Shown piece by piece: positions 51,525-58,994 of a stretch of DNA of 64,000 nucleotides. Under the pieces are notes generated by a model. That model made no database searches and had not been told where the DNA came from. It saw nothing but the letters and a program-made list of their open reading frames with translations. A program made the position numbers and the translations under genes. This stretch comes from Streptomyces kurssanovii (lineage in GTDB: Bacteria > Actinomycetota > Actinomycetes > Streptomycetales > Streptomycetaceae), in contig NZ_BMTN01000018.1 of the NCBI RefSeq assembly GCF_014649695.1, positions 62,001 to 126,000 on the forward strand. Direction: 5' to 3'. The first letter of the stretch is position 1; the number at the start of each line of letters is the position of its first letter.

Positions 51525-51602
51525 GGGCGGTAGCGCGACTGTGACCGGCGGATCAGGTGATTCCCGCCACGGCGGACGGGTGAAGGAACGGACACCGGGA
51601 CT

Positions 51603-52358
51603 ATGACAGCGCAAGGAAGGCCGACGATGCCCGCGACGCCGCCCCTCACCGAACGGCAGGAGGCGCGCCGCCGCCGCATCCTGCACGCGAGCGCCCGGCT
51701 CGCGAGCCGTGGCGGGTTCGACGCGGTGCAGATGCGGGAGGTCGCCGAGTCGTCGAGCGTCGCGCTCGGCACGCTGTACCGCTACTTCCCTTCCAAGATC
51801 CATCTGCTGGTCGCGACCATGCAGGACCAGCTCCAGCAGATGCACACGACGCTGCGCAAGCGCCCGCCGGGCGGGGAGAGCCCCTCCGAGCGGGTGGCGG
51901 AGACGCTGATGCGGGCCTTCCGGGCGCTCCAGCGCGAGCCGCACCTCGCGGACGCGATGGTGCGGGCGCTGACCTTCGCGGACCGCAGCGTGAGCCCCGA
52001 GGTGGACACCGTCTCGCGGCAGACGACGGCGATCATCCTGGACGCGATGGGGATCGAGCACCCGACGCCGGAGCAGCTCTCCGCCGTCCGTGTCATCGAG
52101 CACACCTGGCACTCGGCGCTGATCACCTGGCTCTCGGGACGTGCTTCGATCGCCCAGGTGAAGATCGACATCGAGACGGTCTGCCGGCTGATCGACCTGA
52201 CGTCGCCCGACGCCGCAACGGACCGTGGGACACCGGACCGGTCGGCGCCCGACACGGCGCCGGGCCGTGCGACGCCCGACACCGCGCCGGGCCGTGCGGC
52301 GCCAGGTCGTGCGGCGCCGGGTCGTGCGGCGCCGAAGGCCCGGCGCGGCACGGACTAG
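51603..52358 (+). CDS. kstR: KstR-like TetR repressor of steroid catabolism
   Basis: This is a 251-residue TetR protein. The DNA-binding part RRILHASARLASRGGFDAVQMREVAESSSVALGTLYRYFPSKIHLLV (in pieces across residues 23-68) is very close to mycobacterial KstR. AMVRALTFAD and the RASIAQVKIDIETVCRLID end also match KstR. The mycobacterial protein senses 3-oxo-4-cholestenoyl-CoA. The C-terminal 45 residues are low-complexity PGRAAPGRAAP repeats absent from KstR. Its operator pattern appears at four places in this window beside steroid-type genes. Start ATG 51603. Confidence 0.85.
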   Translation: MTAQGRPTMPATPPLTERQEARRRRILHASARLASRGGFDAVQMREVAESSSVALGTLYRYFPSKIHLLVATMQDQLQQMHTTLRKRPPGGESPSERVAETLMRAFRALQREPHLADAMVRALTFADRSVSPEVDTVSRQTTAIILDAMGIEHPTPEQLSAVRVIEHTWHSALITWLSGRASIAQVKIDIETVCRLIDLTSPDAATDRGTPDRSAPDTAPGRATPDTAPGRAAPGRAAPGRAAPKARRGTD

Positions 52359-52385
52359 GACCCCTCGGATCTCCGGGCGCAGCGG

Positions 52386-52619
52386 CTACTCCTCCGGCGG
52401 GAAGACGGGCTCGCCGCTGTCCGCCGCGGTGAGCGTGATGGCCTCCACCGGGCAGTTCTCCGCGGCCGCGAGGAGCTTCTCGTCGGCGTCGGCCGTGGTG
52501 GCCCGCGCGTGCGACTGGCGCGCCGCGTCGAGGTCGAAGCCGTCCGGGGCGTGGCCGACGCACATGCCCGAGCCGATGCACAGGGTGCGGTCCACCTCGA
52601 CGCGCCAGCGGTCCCCCAT
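52386..52619 (-). CDS. [3Fe-4S]-type ferredoxin
   Basis: This 77-residue ferredoxin has RTLCIGSGMCVGHAPDGF and a later ENCPVEAITL. The cysteine pattern C-x5-C plus one distant C, without the middle cysteine of [4Fe-4S] proteins, is that of P450-partner ferredoxins. It could donate electrons to the CYP125-like P450 at 63343. The ATG overlaps the aldehyde dehydrogenase stop as ATGA, so the two are coupled. Confidence 0.92.
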   Translation of the reverse strand: MGDRWRVEVDRTLCIGSGMCVGHAPDGFDLDAARQSHARATTADADEKLLAAAENCPVEAITLTAADSGEPVFPPEE

Positions 52620-54079
52620 CAGTGGCTCCCGTGTCCGGCGGGCAGGTGGATCATCTTGTGCTCGAGGAACGCGCCGTAGCCCTCGGGGCCGAACTCCCGC
52701 CCCACGCCGCTGTTCTTGTAACCGCCGAAGGGGCCGAGCATGTCGAGACTGAAGGTGTTGACGTTGTACGTGCCGGTCCGTACCCGCCGTGCGAAGTCGA
52801 TGCCGTGCTCGACGTCGGACGTCCACACACTGCCGCTGAGGCCGTAGTCGGAGTCGTTCGCGATCGCGGCGGCCTCGTCCTCGTCGCCGTACGGCAGCAG
52901 GCAGATGACCGGGCCGAAGATCTCCTCGCGGGCGATGCGCATGGAGTTGTCGACGCCGCCGAAGAGGGTCGGCTCCACGTACCAGCCGCGCTCCTGCCCG
53001 GCCGGACGGCCGCCGCCGCACAGGATCTTGGCGCCCTCCTCCTGCCCGACGCGTATGTAGTCCAGGGAGCGCCGCCGCTGGCGCTCGGCGACCAGCGGGC
53101 CGACCTGGGTGGCCGCGTCGAGGGGGTCGCCGACGACGAGCGCGGAGGCCGCGGCGACGAACGCCTCCGCGATCTCGTCGTAGCGGCTGCGCGGCGCGAG
53201 GATGCGGGTCTGGGCCACGCAGGCCTGGCCGTTGTTCATCCAGGCGGCCGGGACGATCCCGGCGACCGCGGTGGCGAGGTCGGCGTCGGGCAGGATCACG
53301 GCCGCCGACTTGCCGCCGAGTTCGAGGGTGACGCGGGTGAGGTTGCGCGAGGCGACCTCCATGACCCGGCGGCCGGCCTCGACGGAACCGGTGAAGGAGA
53401 CCTTGTCGACGCCCTTGTGCCCGACCAGGTACTCGCTGACCTCCCGGCCCGCCGGCAGGATCGACAGGACTCCCTCCGGCAGCCCGGCCTCCCGCGCGAT
53501 CTCGCCGAGGATGTACGAGTCGAGAGGTGTCTCGGGCGACGGCTTGAGGACGACGGTGCAGCCCGCGAGCAGCGCGGGGGCGAGCTTGGCGGCGGCGGTG
53601 AACTGCGGGACGTTCCACGGCACGACGGCCGCGACGACGCCCACCGGCTCGCGCCGCACCAGGATCGGGCCGAGGACACCGTCGCGCCGCTCCTCGTGGG
53701 TGAAGTCCCGGGCGACCGAGATCGCCGAGTCCCACACCATCATCGCGCCGAGCGCCTGGGCGAGGACGCTCCACGAGTAGGGGGAGCCGTTCTGCGCGCT
53801 GATGGACCGCGCTATCTCCTCGTGCCGTACGGCGACGGCGTCCTTGATCCGGCCGACGACCTCGATCCGCTCCTCGAGCGTCGTACGCGGCCAGGGCCCT
53901 TCCTCGAAGGCCCGGCGCGCGGCGGCCACCGCCCGGTCCACATCGGCGCGTGAGGCGTGCGGGACACGGCCGAGGACCTGTTCGGTGTGCGGGGAGATCA
54001 CCTCGATCACTTCCGTGCCGAGCGGGGCCGTCAACTCGCCGCCGATGAACAGTTCTCCGTATTCCACGAGCTCGGTCAT
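52619..54079 (-). CDS. NAD(P)-dependent aldehyde dehydrogenase
   Basis: This 486-residue ALDH has VVPWNVPQFTAAAKLAPALLAG (oxyanion Asn near residue 152) and SFTGSVEAGRRVM (cofactor). The catalytic Glu lies in VTLELGGKSA and Cys in NNGQACVAQTR (near residue 285). GREFGPEGYGAF lies near the end. It may oxidise a sterol side-chain aldehyde to the acid, given its ferredoxin partner and the KstR-like gene next to it. Start ATG 54079 has ggaggc upstream. Confidence 0.9.
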   Translation of the reverse strand: MTELVEYGELFIGGELTAPLGTEVIEVISPHTEQVLGRVPHASRADVDRAVAAARRAFEEGPWPRTTLEERIEVVGRIKDAVAVRHEEIARSISAQNGSPYSWSVLAQALGAMMVWDSAISVARDFTHEERRDGVLGPILVRREPVGVVAAVVPWNVPQFTAAAKLAPALLAGCTVVLKPSPETPLDSYILGEIAREAGLPEGVLSILPAGREVSEYLVGHKGVDKVSFTGSVEAGRRVMEVASRNLTRVTLELGGKSAAVILPDADLATAVAGIVPAAWMNNGQACVAQTRILAPRSRYDEIAEAFVAAASALVVGDPLDAATQVGPLVAERQRRRSLDYIRVGQEEGAKILCGGGRPAGQERGWYVEPTLFGGVDNSMRIAREEIFGPVICLLPYGDEDEAAAIANDSDYGLSGSVWTSDVEHGIDFARRVRTGTYNVNTFSLDMLGPFGGYKNSGVGREFGPEGYGAFLEHKMIHLPAGHGSH

Positions 54080-54108
54080 GACTGCTGCCTCCCGCCGGGG
54101 CACACTAT

Positions 54109-54138
54109 CTGACACAGTTTCAGAACTGATATCAGTTC
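54109..54138. promoter_or_regulatory. Two overlapping inverted repeats between ALDH and MBL-fold gene
   Basis: ctgacacagtttcag (54109-54123) is an imperfect dyad. gaactgatatcagttc (54123-54138) is a perfect 16-bp palindrome. They lie between the divergent starts at 54079 and 54154. They do not fit the KstR pattern, so a different repressor is likely, or a dual operator. Confidence 0.55.
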
Positions 54139-54153
54139 CAGTTACAGGGGGCA

Positions 54154-55221
54154 ATGGCCATGGCGCCGACGGACGAGGCAGCGGCTGGGCATGTGACCGA
54201 CCACGGCGGCGGCGTCCGCTCCCTGCGCGTCCCCATCCCGGACAACCCGCTCGGCCACACCCTGGTCCACCTCCTCGACACCGACCGGGGCCCGGTCCTC
54301 GTCGACACCGGCTGGGACGACCCGACCGCCTGGGACACGCTGTCGGCGGGGCTGGCCGCCTGCGGCACCTCCCCCGCCGAGATCCACGGCGTCGTCGTCA
54401 CCCACCACCACCCCGACCACCACGGCCTGTCCGGCCGCGTCCGCGAGGCGTCCGGGGCGTGGATCGCGATGCACGCCGCCGACGCCACCGTCGTGCGCCG
54501 CACCAGGGAGGCCGAACCGGGGCTGTGGCTCGACTACCTCGCCGGCAAACTCGCCCGCGCCGGGGCGCCCGAGGCGCACATCGCACCGCTGAGAGCCGCT
54601 CGCGCCGCCGGTGGCGGGGGCGGGCTGCCCGGCCTGCGCCCGGCGCTGCCCGACCGGGAGATCGTGCCGGGCGAACTGCTCGACCTGGCCGGCCGCCGAC
54701 TCCGGGCCGTGTGGACGCCCGGCCACACCCCGGGCCATGTCTGCCTCCACCTCGAGGAGACCCACCCGGCGGGCCGCCCGGGCAACGGCCGCCTCTTCTC
54801 CGGCGACCACCTGCTGCCCGGCATCACTCCCCACATCGGCCTGTACGAGGACCCCGACGACGCCACCGTCACCGACCCCCTCGGCGACTACCTCGACTCC
54901 CTGGAACGCGTCGGACGTCTCGCCCCCGCCGAAGTGCTCCCCGCCCACCAGCACGCCTTCACCGGCGCCCAGGACCGGGTACGGGAACTGCTCGCCCACC
55001 ACGAGCAGCGGCTCACCGGCCTGCTGAGGCTGCTGGCCCGGCCGCTCACACCGTGGCAGGTCGCCGAGCGGATGGAGTGGAACAGGCCCTGGGAGCAGAT
55101 CCCGTACGGCTCCCGCAACATCGCCGTGTCCGAGGCCGAGGCACATCTGCGCCGGCTGGTGAAGCTCGGCCGCGCGGAGGTCGCGGCGGGCGGGGAGCCG
55201 GCCCGGTACGTGGCGGTGTGA
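54154..55221 (+). CDS. MBL-fold metallo-hydrolase
   Basis: The protein is 355 residues. The metallo-beta-lactamase core is clear: VLVDTGWDDP, the metal motif VVVTHHHPDHHGL (H-x-H-x-D-H), RAVWTPGHTPGHVCLH and FSGDHLLPGI. A winged-helix-like end (EAEAHLRRLVKLGRAEV) is typical of the LACTB2/thioesterase-type subfamily. The substrate is unknown; a thioester or lactone fits the lipid-catabolic setting. The last codons, ending ARYVAV, are the source of the tandem repeat that follows. Confidence 0.88.
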   Translation: MAMAPTDEAAAGHVTDHGGGVRSLRVPIPDNPLGHTLVHLLDTDRGPVLVDTGWDDPTAWDTLSAGLAACGTSPAEIHGVVVTHHHPDHHGLSGRVREASGAWIAMHAADATVVRRTREAEPGLWLDYLAGKLARAGAPEAHIAPLRAARAAGGGGGLPGLRPALPDREIVPGELLDLAGRRLRAVWTPGHTPGHVCLHLEETHPAGRPGNGRLFSGDHLLPGITPHIGLYEDPDDATVTDPLGDYLDSLERVGRLAPAEVLPAHQHAFTGAQDRVRELLAHHEQRLTGLLRLLARPLTPWQVAERMEWNRPWEQIPYGSRNIAVSEAEAHLRRLVKLGRAEVAAGGEPARYVAV

Positions 55222-55395
55222 CGGCGGAGAGCCCGGCACGGTACGCGGCGGTGTGACGGCGGAGAGCCCGGCACGGTACGCGGCGGTGTGACGGCGGAGA
55301 GCCCGGCACGGTACGCGGCGGTGTGACGGCGGAGAGCCCGGCACGGTACGCGGCGGTGTGACGGCGGAGAGCCCGGCACGGTACGCGGCGGTGTG
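55221..55395. repeat. Five perfect 35-bp tandem repeats
   Basis: The unit acggcggagagcccggcacg plus gtacgcggcggtgtg is repeated exactly five times. A diverged sixth copy forms the last 35 bases of the MBL-fold gene (55186-55220), so the array arose by duplicating the gene's end. Each unit also ends in a TGA in the gene's frame. It carries no spacers and is not a CRISPR. It lies directly before the cobalamin riboswitch. Confidence 0.95.
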
Positions 55396-55424
55396 ACCGG
55401 CGCCCCACGTCCGTGTGGGTGACC

Positions 55425-55565
55425 GGCCGGTAGAGTGGCGCCGTCGTCATCATTACCCGTACGGGGGGAAGCCGGTGCGAATCCGGCGCTGACCCGCAAC
55501 CGTGAGCCGCCCTCCGTGGCGGCAAGTCGGAATGCCCCGTACGAGGTCGTGACCGGCTCGTGTCA
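55425..55565 (+). promoter_or_regulatory. Cobalamin riboswitch
   Basis: The core ggggaagccggtgcgaatcc followed by ggcgctgacccgcaaccgtg (about 55463-55505) is the conserved Cbl aptamer. The later ggcggcaagtcggaatgcc carries the P6/B12-box side. Bounds are approximate. It lies about 115 bp before the ATG at 55679, so it controls the five-gene operon below by translation or termination. Confidence 0.93.
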
Positions 55566-55678
55566 TCGGCAGCCGCCGGTGACCGGCACCGTCGAGGCAT
55601 ACGGAGCCGGAGCCCAGGTGCCTGAGCGTGCCCGTGCCCGGATCCCGCCGGAGTACCGCAGGAGAGGCACCGCCCGCC

Positions 55679-56914
55679 ATGACCACCGTTCGCCGCGGCA
55701 CAGCCGCGCTCGTCGCCTCCGCCGTGCTCGGCCTGTCCGCCGCACCCGCCGCCTTCGCGGCCCCCTCCGCCCCCTCCCCCACCCCGTCCGCGGAACTGCC
55801 CGCCGGCCTCTACGGCAAGGGCGACCCGACCTACGACGGTGTGTGGCGGCAGTCGCTAGCCCTCCTCGCCCAGGACACGGCCGGCGCAAAGCCCGCGGAC
55901 GCGGCGGTCGCCTTCCTGACCGGGCAGCAGTGCGCGGGCGGCGGCTTCCCCTCGTACCGCGCCGACACCGCGAAGGACTGCGACGCGAAGCTGCCGCTCG
56001 ACACCAACGCCAGTGCCGCCGCCGTGCAGGCGCTCGCCGCGCTCGGCGGGCAGGACGCCGTGGTCGACAAGACCGTCGGCTGGCTGAAGTCCGTGCAGAA
56101 CGAGGACGGCGGCTGGGGCTACAACCCGGGCGGCGCGAGCGACGCGAACTCGACCTCCGTCGTCATCGGCGCGCTCGCGGCGGCCGGCGAGGCGCCCGCC
56201 GCCGCGAAGTCCAAGGGCGGCAAGACCCCTTACGACGCGTTGCTGACGTTCGCGAAGCCCTGCGGCAGCGAGGACGGTGGCGCGTTCGTCTACCAGGTCG
56301 CGTCCCCCGGCATCGTCGCCGACTCCACCGCGGCGGCCGTGCTCGCAGCCCACGGCAAGGGCCTGGCGGCGACCGGCGCCGGGGCCAAGGACGCCAAGGG
56401 CACGGCCTGCGAGAAGGCCATCGACATCGAGGGCGCGGCGCACAACGGCGCGGCGTACCTCGCGAACGGGCTGGCGAAGAAGGGCCACTTCGACACTCCG
56501 CCGATGCCCGGCGCCGACGACTCCTCGCCCGCGCCGGACTTCGGCAACACCGCCGACGCGGTCGTCGCGCTGTCCGCGCAGGGTCTGGCCGAGCAGGCGA
56601 AGAAGCCACTGGCGTGGCTCCAGCAGAACTCAGCGGCCTGGGCGAAGCAGAACGGCCCCGCCGCGTACGCCCAGCTGATCTTCGCCGCCCGCGCGGCCGG
56701 CGCCGACCCGAAGTCCTTCGGCGGCCAGGACCTGGTCGCGGCCCTGAACGCGACCGGTCCGGCCCCGCAGGCGGCCGCCTCGCCGACCGCCTCCGCGAAG
56801 AGCGAGGACTCCTCCGACTCGTCCTTCTCGACCTGGTGGATCGTGGGTGTGTTCTTCGTCGCGGCCGTCGGTGTCGGATTCCTGTTCAGCGGCCGCCGGA
56901 AGAACCAGAGCTGA
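55679..56914 (+). CDS. Exported prenyltransferase/transcobalamin-fold protein, membrane-anchored
   Basis: The protein is 411 residues with a signal peptide (to about AFAAPSA, residue 30). A six-hairpin alpha barrel follows (residues about 50-365) with repeat motifs GQQCAGGGFPSY, NASAAAVQALAALGGQ, VQNEDGGWGYNPGG and GNTADAVVALSAQGL. The C-terminus has Ser/Ala/Asp spacing, one transmembrane helix (WWIVGVFFVAAVGVGFLF) and RRKNQS. The alpha-barrel is the fold of terpenoid cyclases and also of the alpha domain of animal intrinsic factor and transcobalamin. With a cobalamin riboswitch and an ECF transporter in the same unit it is best read as a surface cobalamin-capture protein (inference). Confidence 0.8.
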   Translation: MTTVRRGTAALVASAVLGLSAAPAAFAAPSAPSPTPSAELPAGLYGKGDPTYDGVWRQSLALLAQDTAGAKPADAAVAFLTGQQCAGGGFPSYRADTAKDCDAKLPLDTNASAAAVQALAALGGQDAVVDKTVGWLKSVQNEDGGWGYNPGGASDANSTSVVIGALAAAGEAPAAAKSKGGKTPYDALLTFAKPCGSEDGGAFVYQVASPGIVADSTAAAVLAAHGKGLAATGAGAKDAKGTACEKAIDIEGAAHNGAAYLANGLAKKGHFDTPPMPGADDSSPAPDFGNTADAVVALSAQGLAEQAKKPLAWLQQNSAAWAKQNGPAAYAQLIFAARAAGADPKSFGGQDLVAALNATGPAPQAAASPTASAKSEDSSDSSFSTWWIVGVFFVAAVGVGFLFSGRRKNQS

Positions 56915-57546
56915 TGCGCGCCCGCTTCCTCGCCTTCCTCGGCCTCTGCGCCCTGCTCACGGTGGCCGTCGCGGCTCCCGCACAGGCCGCGGGCTACCGC
57001 TACTGGTCGTTCTGGAAGAGCAGCGGCGGTGAGTGGACGTACGCCACGGAGGGCCCGGCGACCGCCCGCCCGGCCGACGGGTCCGTGAACGGCTTCCGCT
57101 TCTCCGTCAGCGAGGACAGCGGGGACGCGGCGACCCCGCGCACGGCGCCCGACTTCGCCACGATCTGCGCGGGCACGCCCGCTAAGGACGGCACGAAGCG
57201 GATCGCCCTCGTCATCGACTCCGGCACGGCGGCGGACGCCCCCCAGGGCGAGACGCCGCCCGCGCGGCGCACGGCGTGCGCGCGGGTCGCCCCGGCGGCG
57301 ACGACGGCGGAGGCACTGGCTCAGGTGGCGAAGCCGCTGCGCTACAACAGCGAGGCGCTGCTGTGCGCGATCACGGGCTACCCCGCCTCGGGCTGCGGCG
57401 ACCAGGCCCTGCCGGCCACCGACACGAACGCCACGAAGGAACCGGCCGGCGGCGACGGCCCGTCGGTGGGCGTGTACGCGGGCATCGCGGCGGTCCTGAC
57501 CCTGGCCGGAGCGGCGGTGTGGCGCTCCCGCCACACCACCCGATGA
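56914..57546 (+). CDS. Exported SCO2322-like protein, membrane-anchored
   Basis: The protein is 210 residues with a signal peptide (cleavage near AQAAG, residue 25). A compact beta-rich domain (YRYWSFWKSSGGEWTYATEG, about residues 28-165) and one C-terminal helix (VYAGIAAVLTLAGAAVW) follow, ending RSRHTTR. Similar proteins are called SCO2322 family in streptomycetes, from memory, with unknown function. It overlaps the previous stop by one base. Its position beside the alpha-barrel gene suggests that the pair could act like the two domains of transcobalamin, split over two genes. Confidence 0.8.
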   Translation: MRARFLAFLGLCALLTVAVAAPAQAAGYRYWSFWKSSGGEWTYATEGPATARPADGSVNGFRFSVSEDSGDAATPRTAPDFATICAGTPAKDGTKRIALVIDSGTAADAPQGETPPARRTACARVAPAATTAEALAQVAKPLRYNSEALLCAITGYPASGCGDQALPATDTNATKEPAGGDGPSVGVYAGIAAVLTLAGAAVWRSRHTTR

Positions 57547-58994
57547 CCGCCCGCCCCGACGGGCCCCTTCCGCCCCGGAGGTCAGCTTCCACGCACGGTG
57601 CGCACGCGGGAGGGCCCCCGAGCCCGACTCCCGCGCCACACGCCGACGACCCGGCCGACCCGGCCCCGCCGACGCGTCGCGCCGACGCAGACGCCGGGGC
57701 ACATCAAGCCCCGCCGACGATGGAGACGCGTTCCCCGGGGCAGCGCCCCGGCGTGCCGCACGGGGCCGTCGGACACCGCGCACACCGCCAGGCGGCTCGG
57801 CCCGTACCGCACGGGGCCGCCGCACCCTACCGCCCCGGCCACGGAACGCACCCCCTGCTCGACGCGCTCCGCGCGACCCGCGCCCCCGTCGCGAGCCGGA
57901 GCAACGCCCTGCACGCCGGCGCCTGGTGGCTGTGGGCGCTGGGACTGGCCGTCGCCGCCTCGCGGACGACGAACCCGCTCCTCCTCGGGCTGCTCGTCGG
58001 CGTCGCCGGCTACGTCGTGGCCGCCCGCCGCACCGACGCGCCGTGGGCCCGCTCCTACGGCGCCTTCGTCAGGCTCGGGCTGCTCGTCATCGGCGTACGC
58101 GTCGTCTTCTCCGTCGCCCTCGGCTCCCCCATCGCCGGTAGGCACGTACTGTTCACGCTCCCCGAGGTGCCGATGCCCGGCTGGGCGGACGGCGTACGCA
58201 TCGGCGGGCGGGTGTTCGCCGAGCAGATCGTGTTCGCGCTGTACGACGGCGCCAAGCTGGCGGCCCTGCTCATCTGCGTCGGCGCGGCGAACGCGCTCGC
58301 CAACCCCGCCCGGCTCCTCAAGTCGCTGCCGGGCGCACTGTACGAGGCCGGCGTCGCGGTCGTCGTCGCGATGACGTTCGCGCCGAACATGGTCGCGGAC
58401 GTCCTGCGGCTGCGCACGGCCCGCCGCCTTCGGGGCCGACCGACCGGCGGTGTGCGGGCCGTCGCCCAGATCGGACTGCCGGTCCTGGAGGGCGCGCTGG
58501 AGCGGTCCGTCGCGGTCGCCGCGTCCATGGATGCCCGCGGGTACGGCCGCACCGCCCAGGTGCCGCCCGCCGTGCGGCACACCACGACGGCGCTCACCCT
58601 CGGCGGGCTGCTCGGGGTGTGCGCCGGATCGTACGGGCTGCTCGCCGCGGAGGGCGCGCGTTACGGCGTCCCACTACTGGTCGCCGGGCTCGTCGCGGCG
58701 GCCGGTGGCCTGTGGCTGGGCAGCCGGCGTTCGGTCCGCAGCCGCTACCGCCCGGACCGGTGGGGCGTGCGGTCCTGGCTGGTGGCCGGTTCCGGCGCGG
58801 CCGTCGCCGCCCTGATGATCCGGGCGGCGACCGTACCGGGCAGCGAGGCGCTGCACCCCGGCGTCGTACCGCTGACGGCGCCCGAACTTCCGCTGTGGCC
58901 CGCACTGTCCGTGCTGATCGGCCTGCTTCCGGCGTTCGTCGCGCCGGTCCCCGCAGGAGCCGTCCCCGCAGGAGCCAAGGAGTCGACCCGGTGA
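57543..58994 (+). CDS. ecfT: ECF transporter transmembrane component EcfT (CbiQ-like)
   Basis: The protein is 483 residues. The N-terminal about 105 residues are Pro/His/Ala-rich and disordered. The core from about residue 120 is EcfT/CbiQ with several helices. Its coupling helix segments are SMDARGYGRTAQ (the A-R-G/A-x-x-R motif, near residue 333) and ADVLRLRTARRLRGR (the first ARG-like motif). It links the S component to the ATPases. ATG 57543 overlaps the previous stop as ATGA. The extra C-terminal helices (VRSWLVAGSGAAVAAL) are longer than in the usual 260-residue CbiQ. Confidence 0.88.
   Translation: MTARPDGPLPPRRSASTHGAHAGGPPSPTPAPHADDPADPAPPTRRADADAGAHQAPPTMETRSPGQRPGVPHGAVGHRAHRQAARPVPHGAAAPYRPGHGTHPLLDALRATRAPVASRSNALHAGAWWLWALGLAVAASRTTNPLLLGLLVGVAGYVVAARRTDAPWARSYGAFVRLGLLVIGVRVVFSVALGSPIAGRHVLFTLPEVPMPGWADGVRIGGRVFAEQIVFALYDGAKLAALLICVGAANALANPARLLKSLPGALYEAGVAVVVAMTFAPNMVADVLRLRTARRLRGRPTGGVRAVAQIGLPVLEGALERSVAVAASMDARGYGRTAQVPPAVRHTTTALTLGGLLGVCAGSYGLLAAEGARYGVPLLVAGLVAAAGGLWLGSRRSVRSRYRPDRWGVRSWLVAGSGAAVAALMIRAATVPGSEALHPGVVPLTAPELPLWPALSVLIGLLPAFVAPVPAGAVPAGAKESTR

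Noticed and set aside
54109-54123. KstR site between the ALDH and MBL-fold genes
   Set aside because: The best alignment to TnnAACnnGTTnnA misses several fixed bases on either strand, so I list it as a separate inverted repeat instead.
55221-55395. Possible CRISPR array
   Set aside because: The units are directly adjacent, identical and without spacers, and derive from the end of the preceding gene. No cas genes are near.
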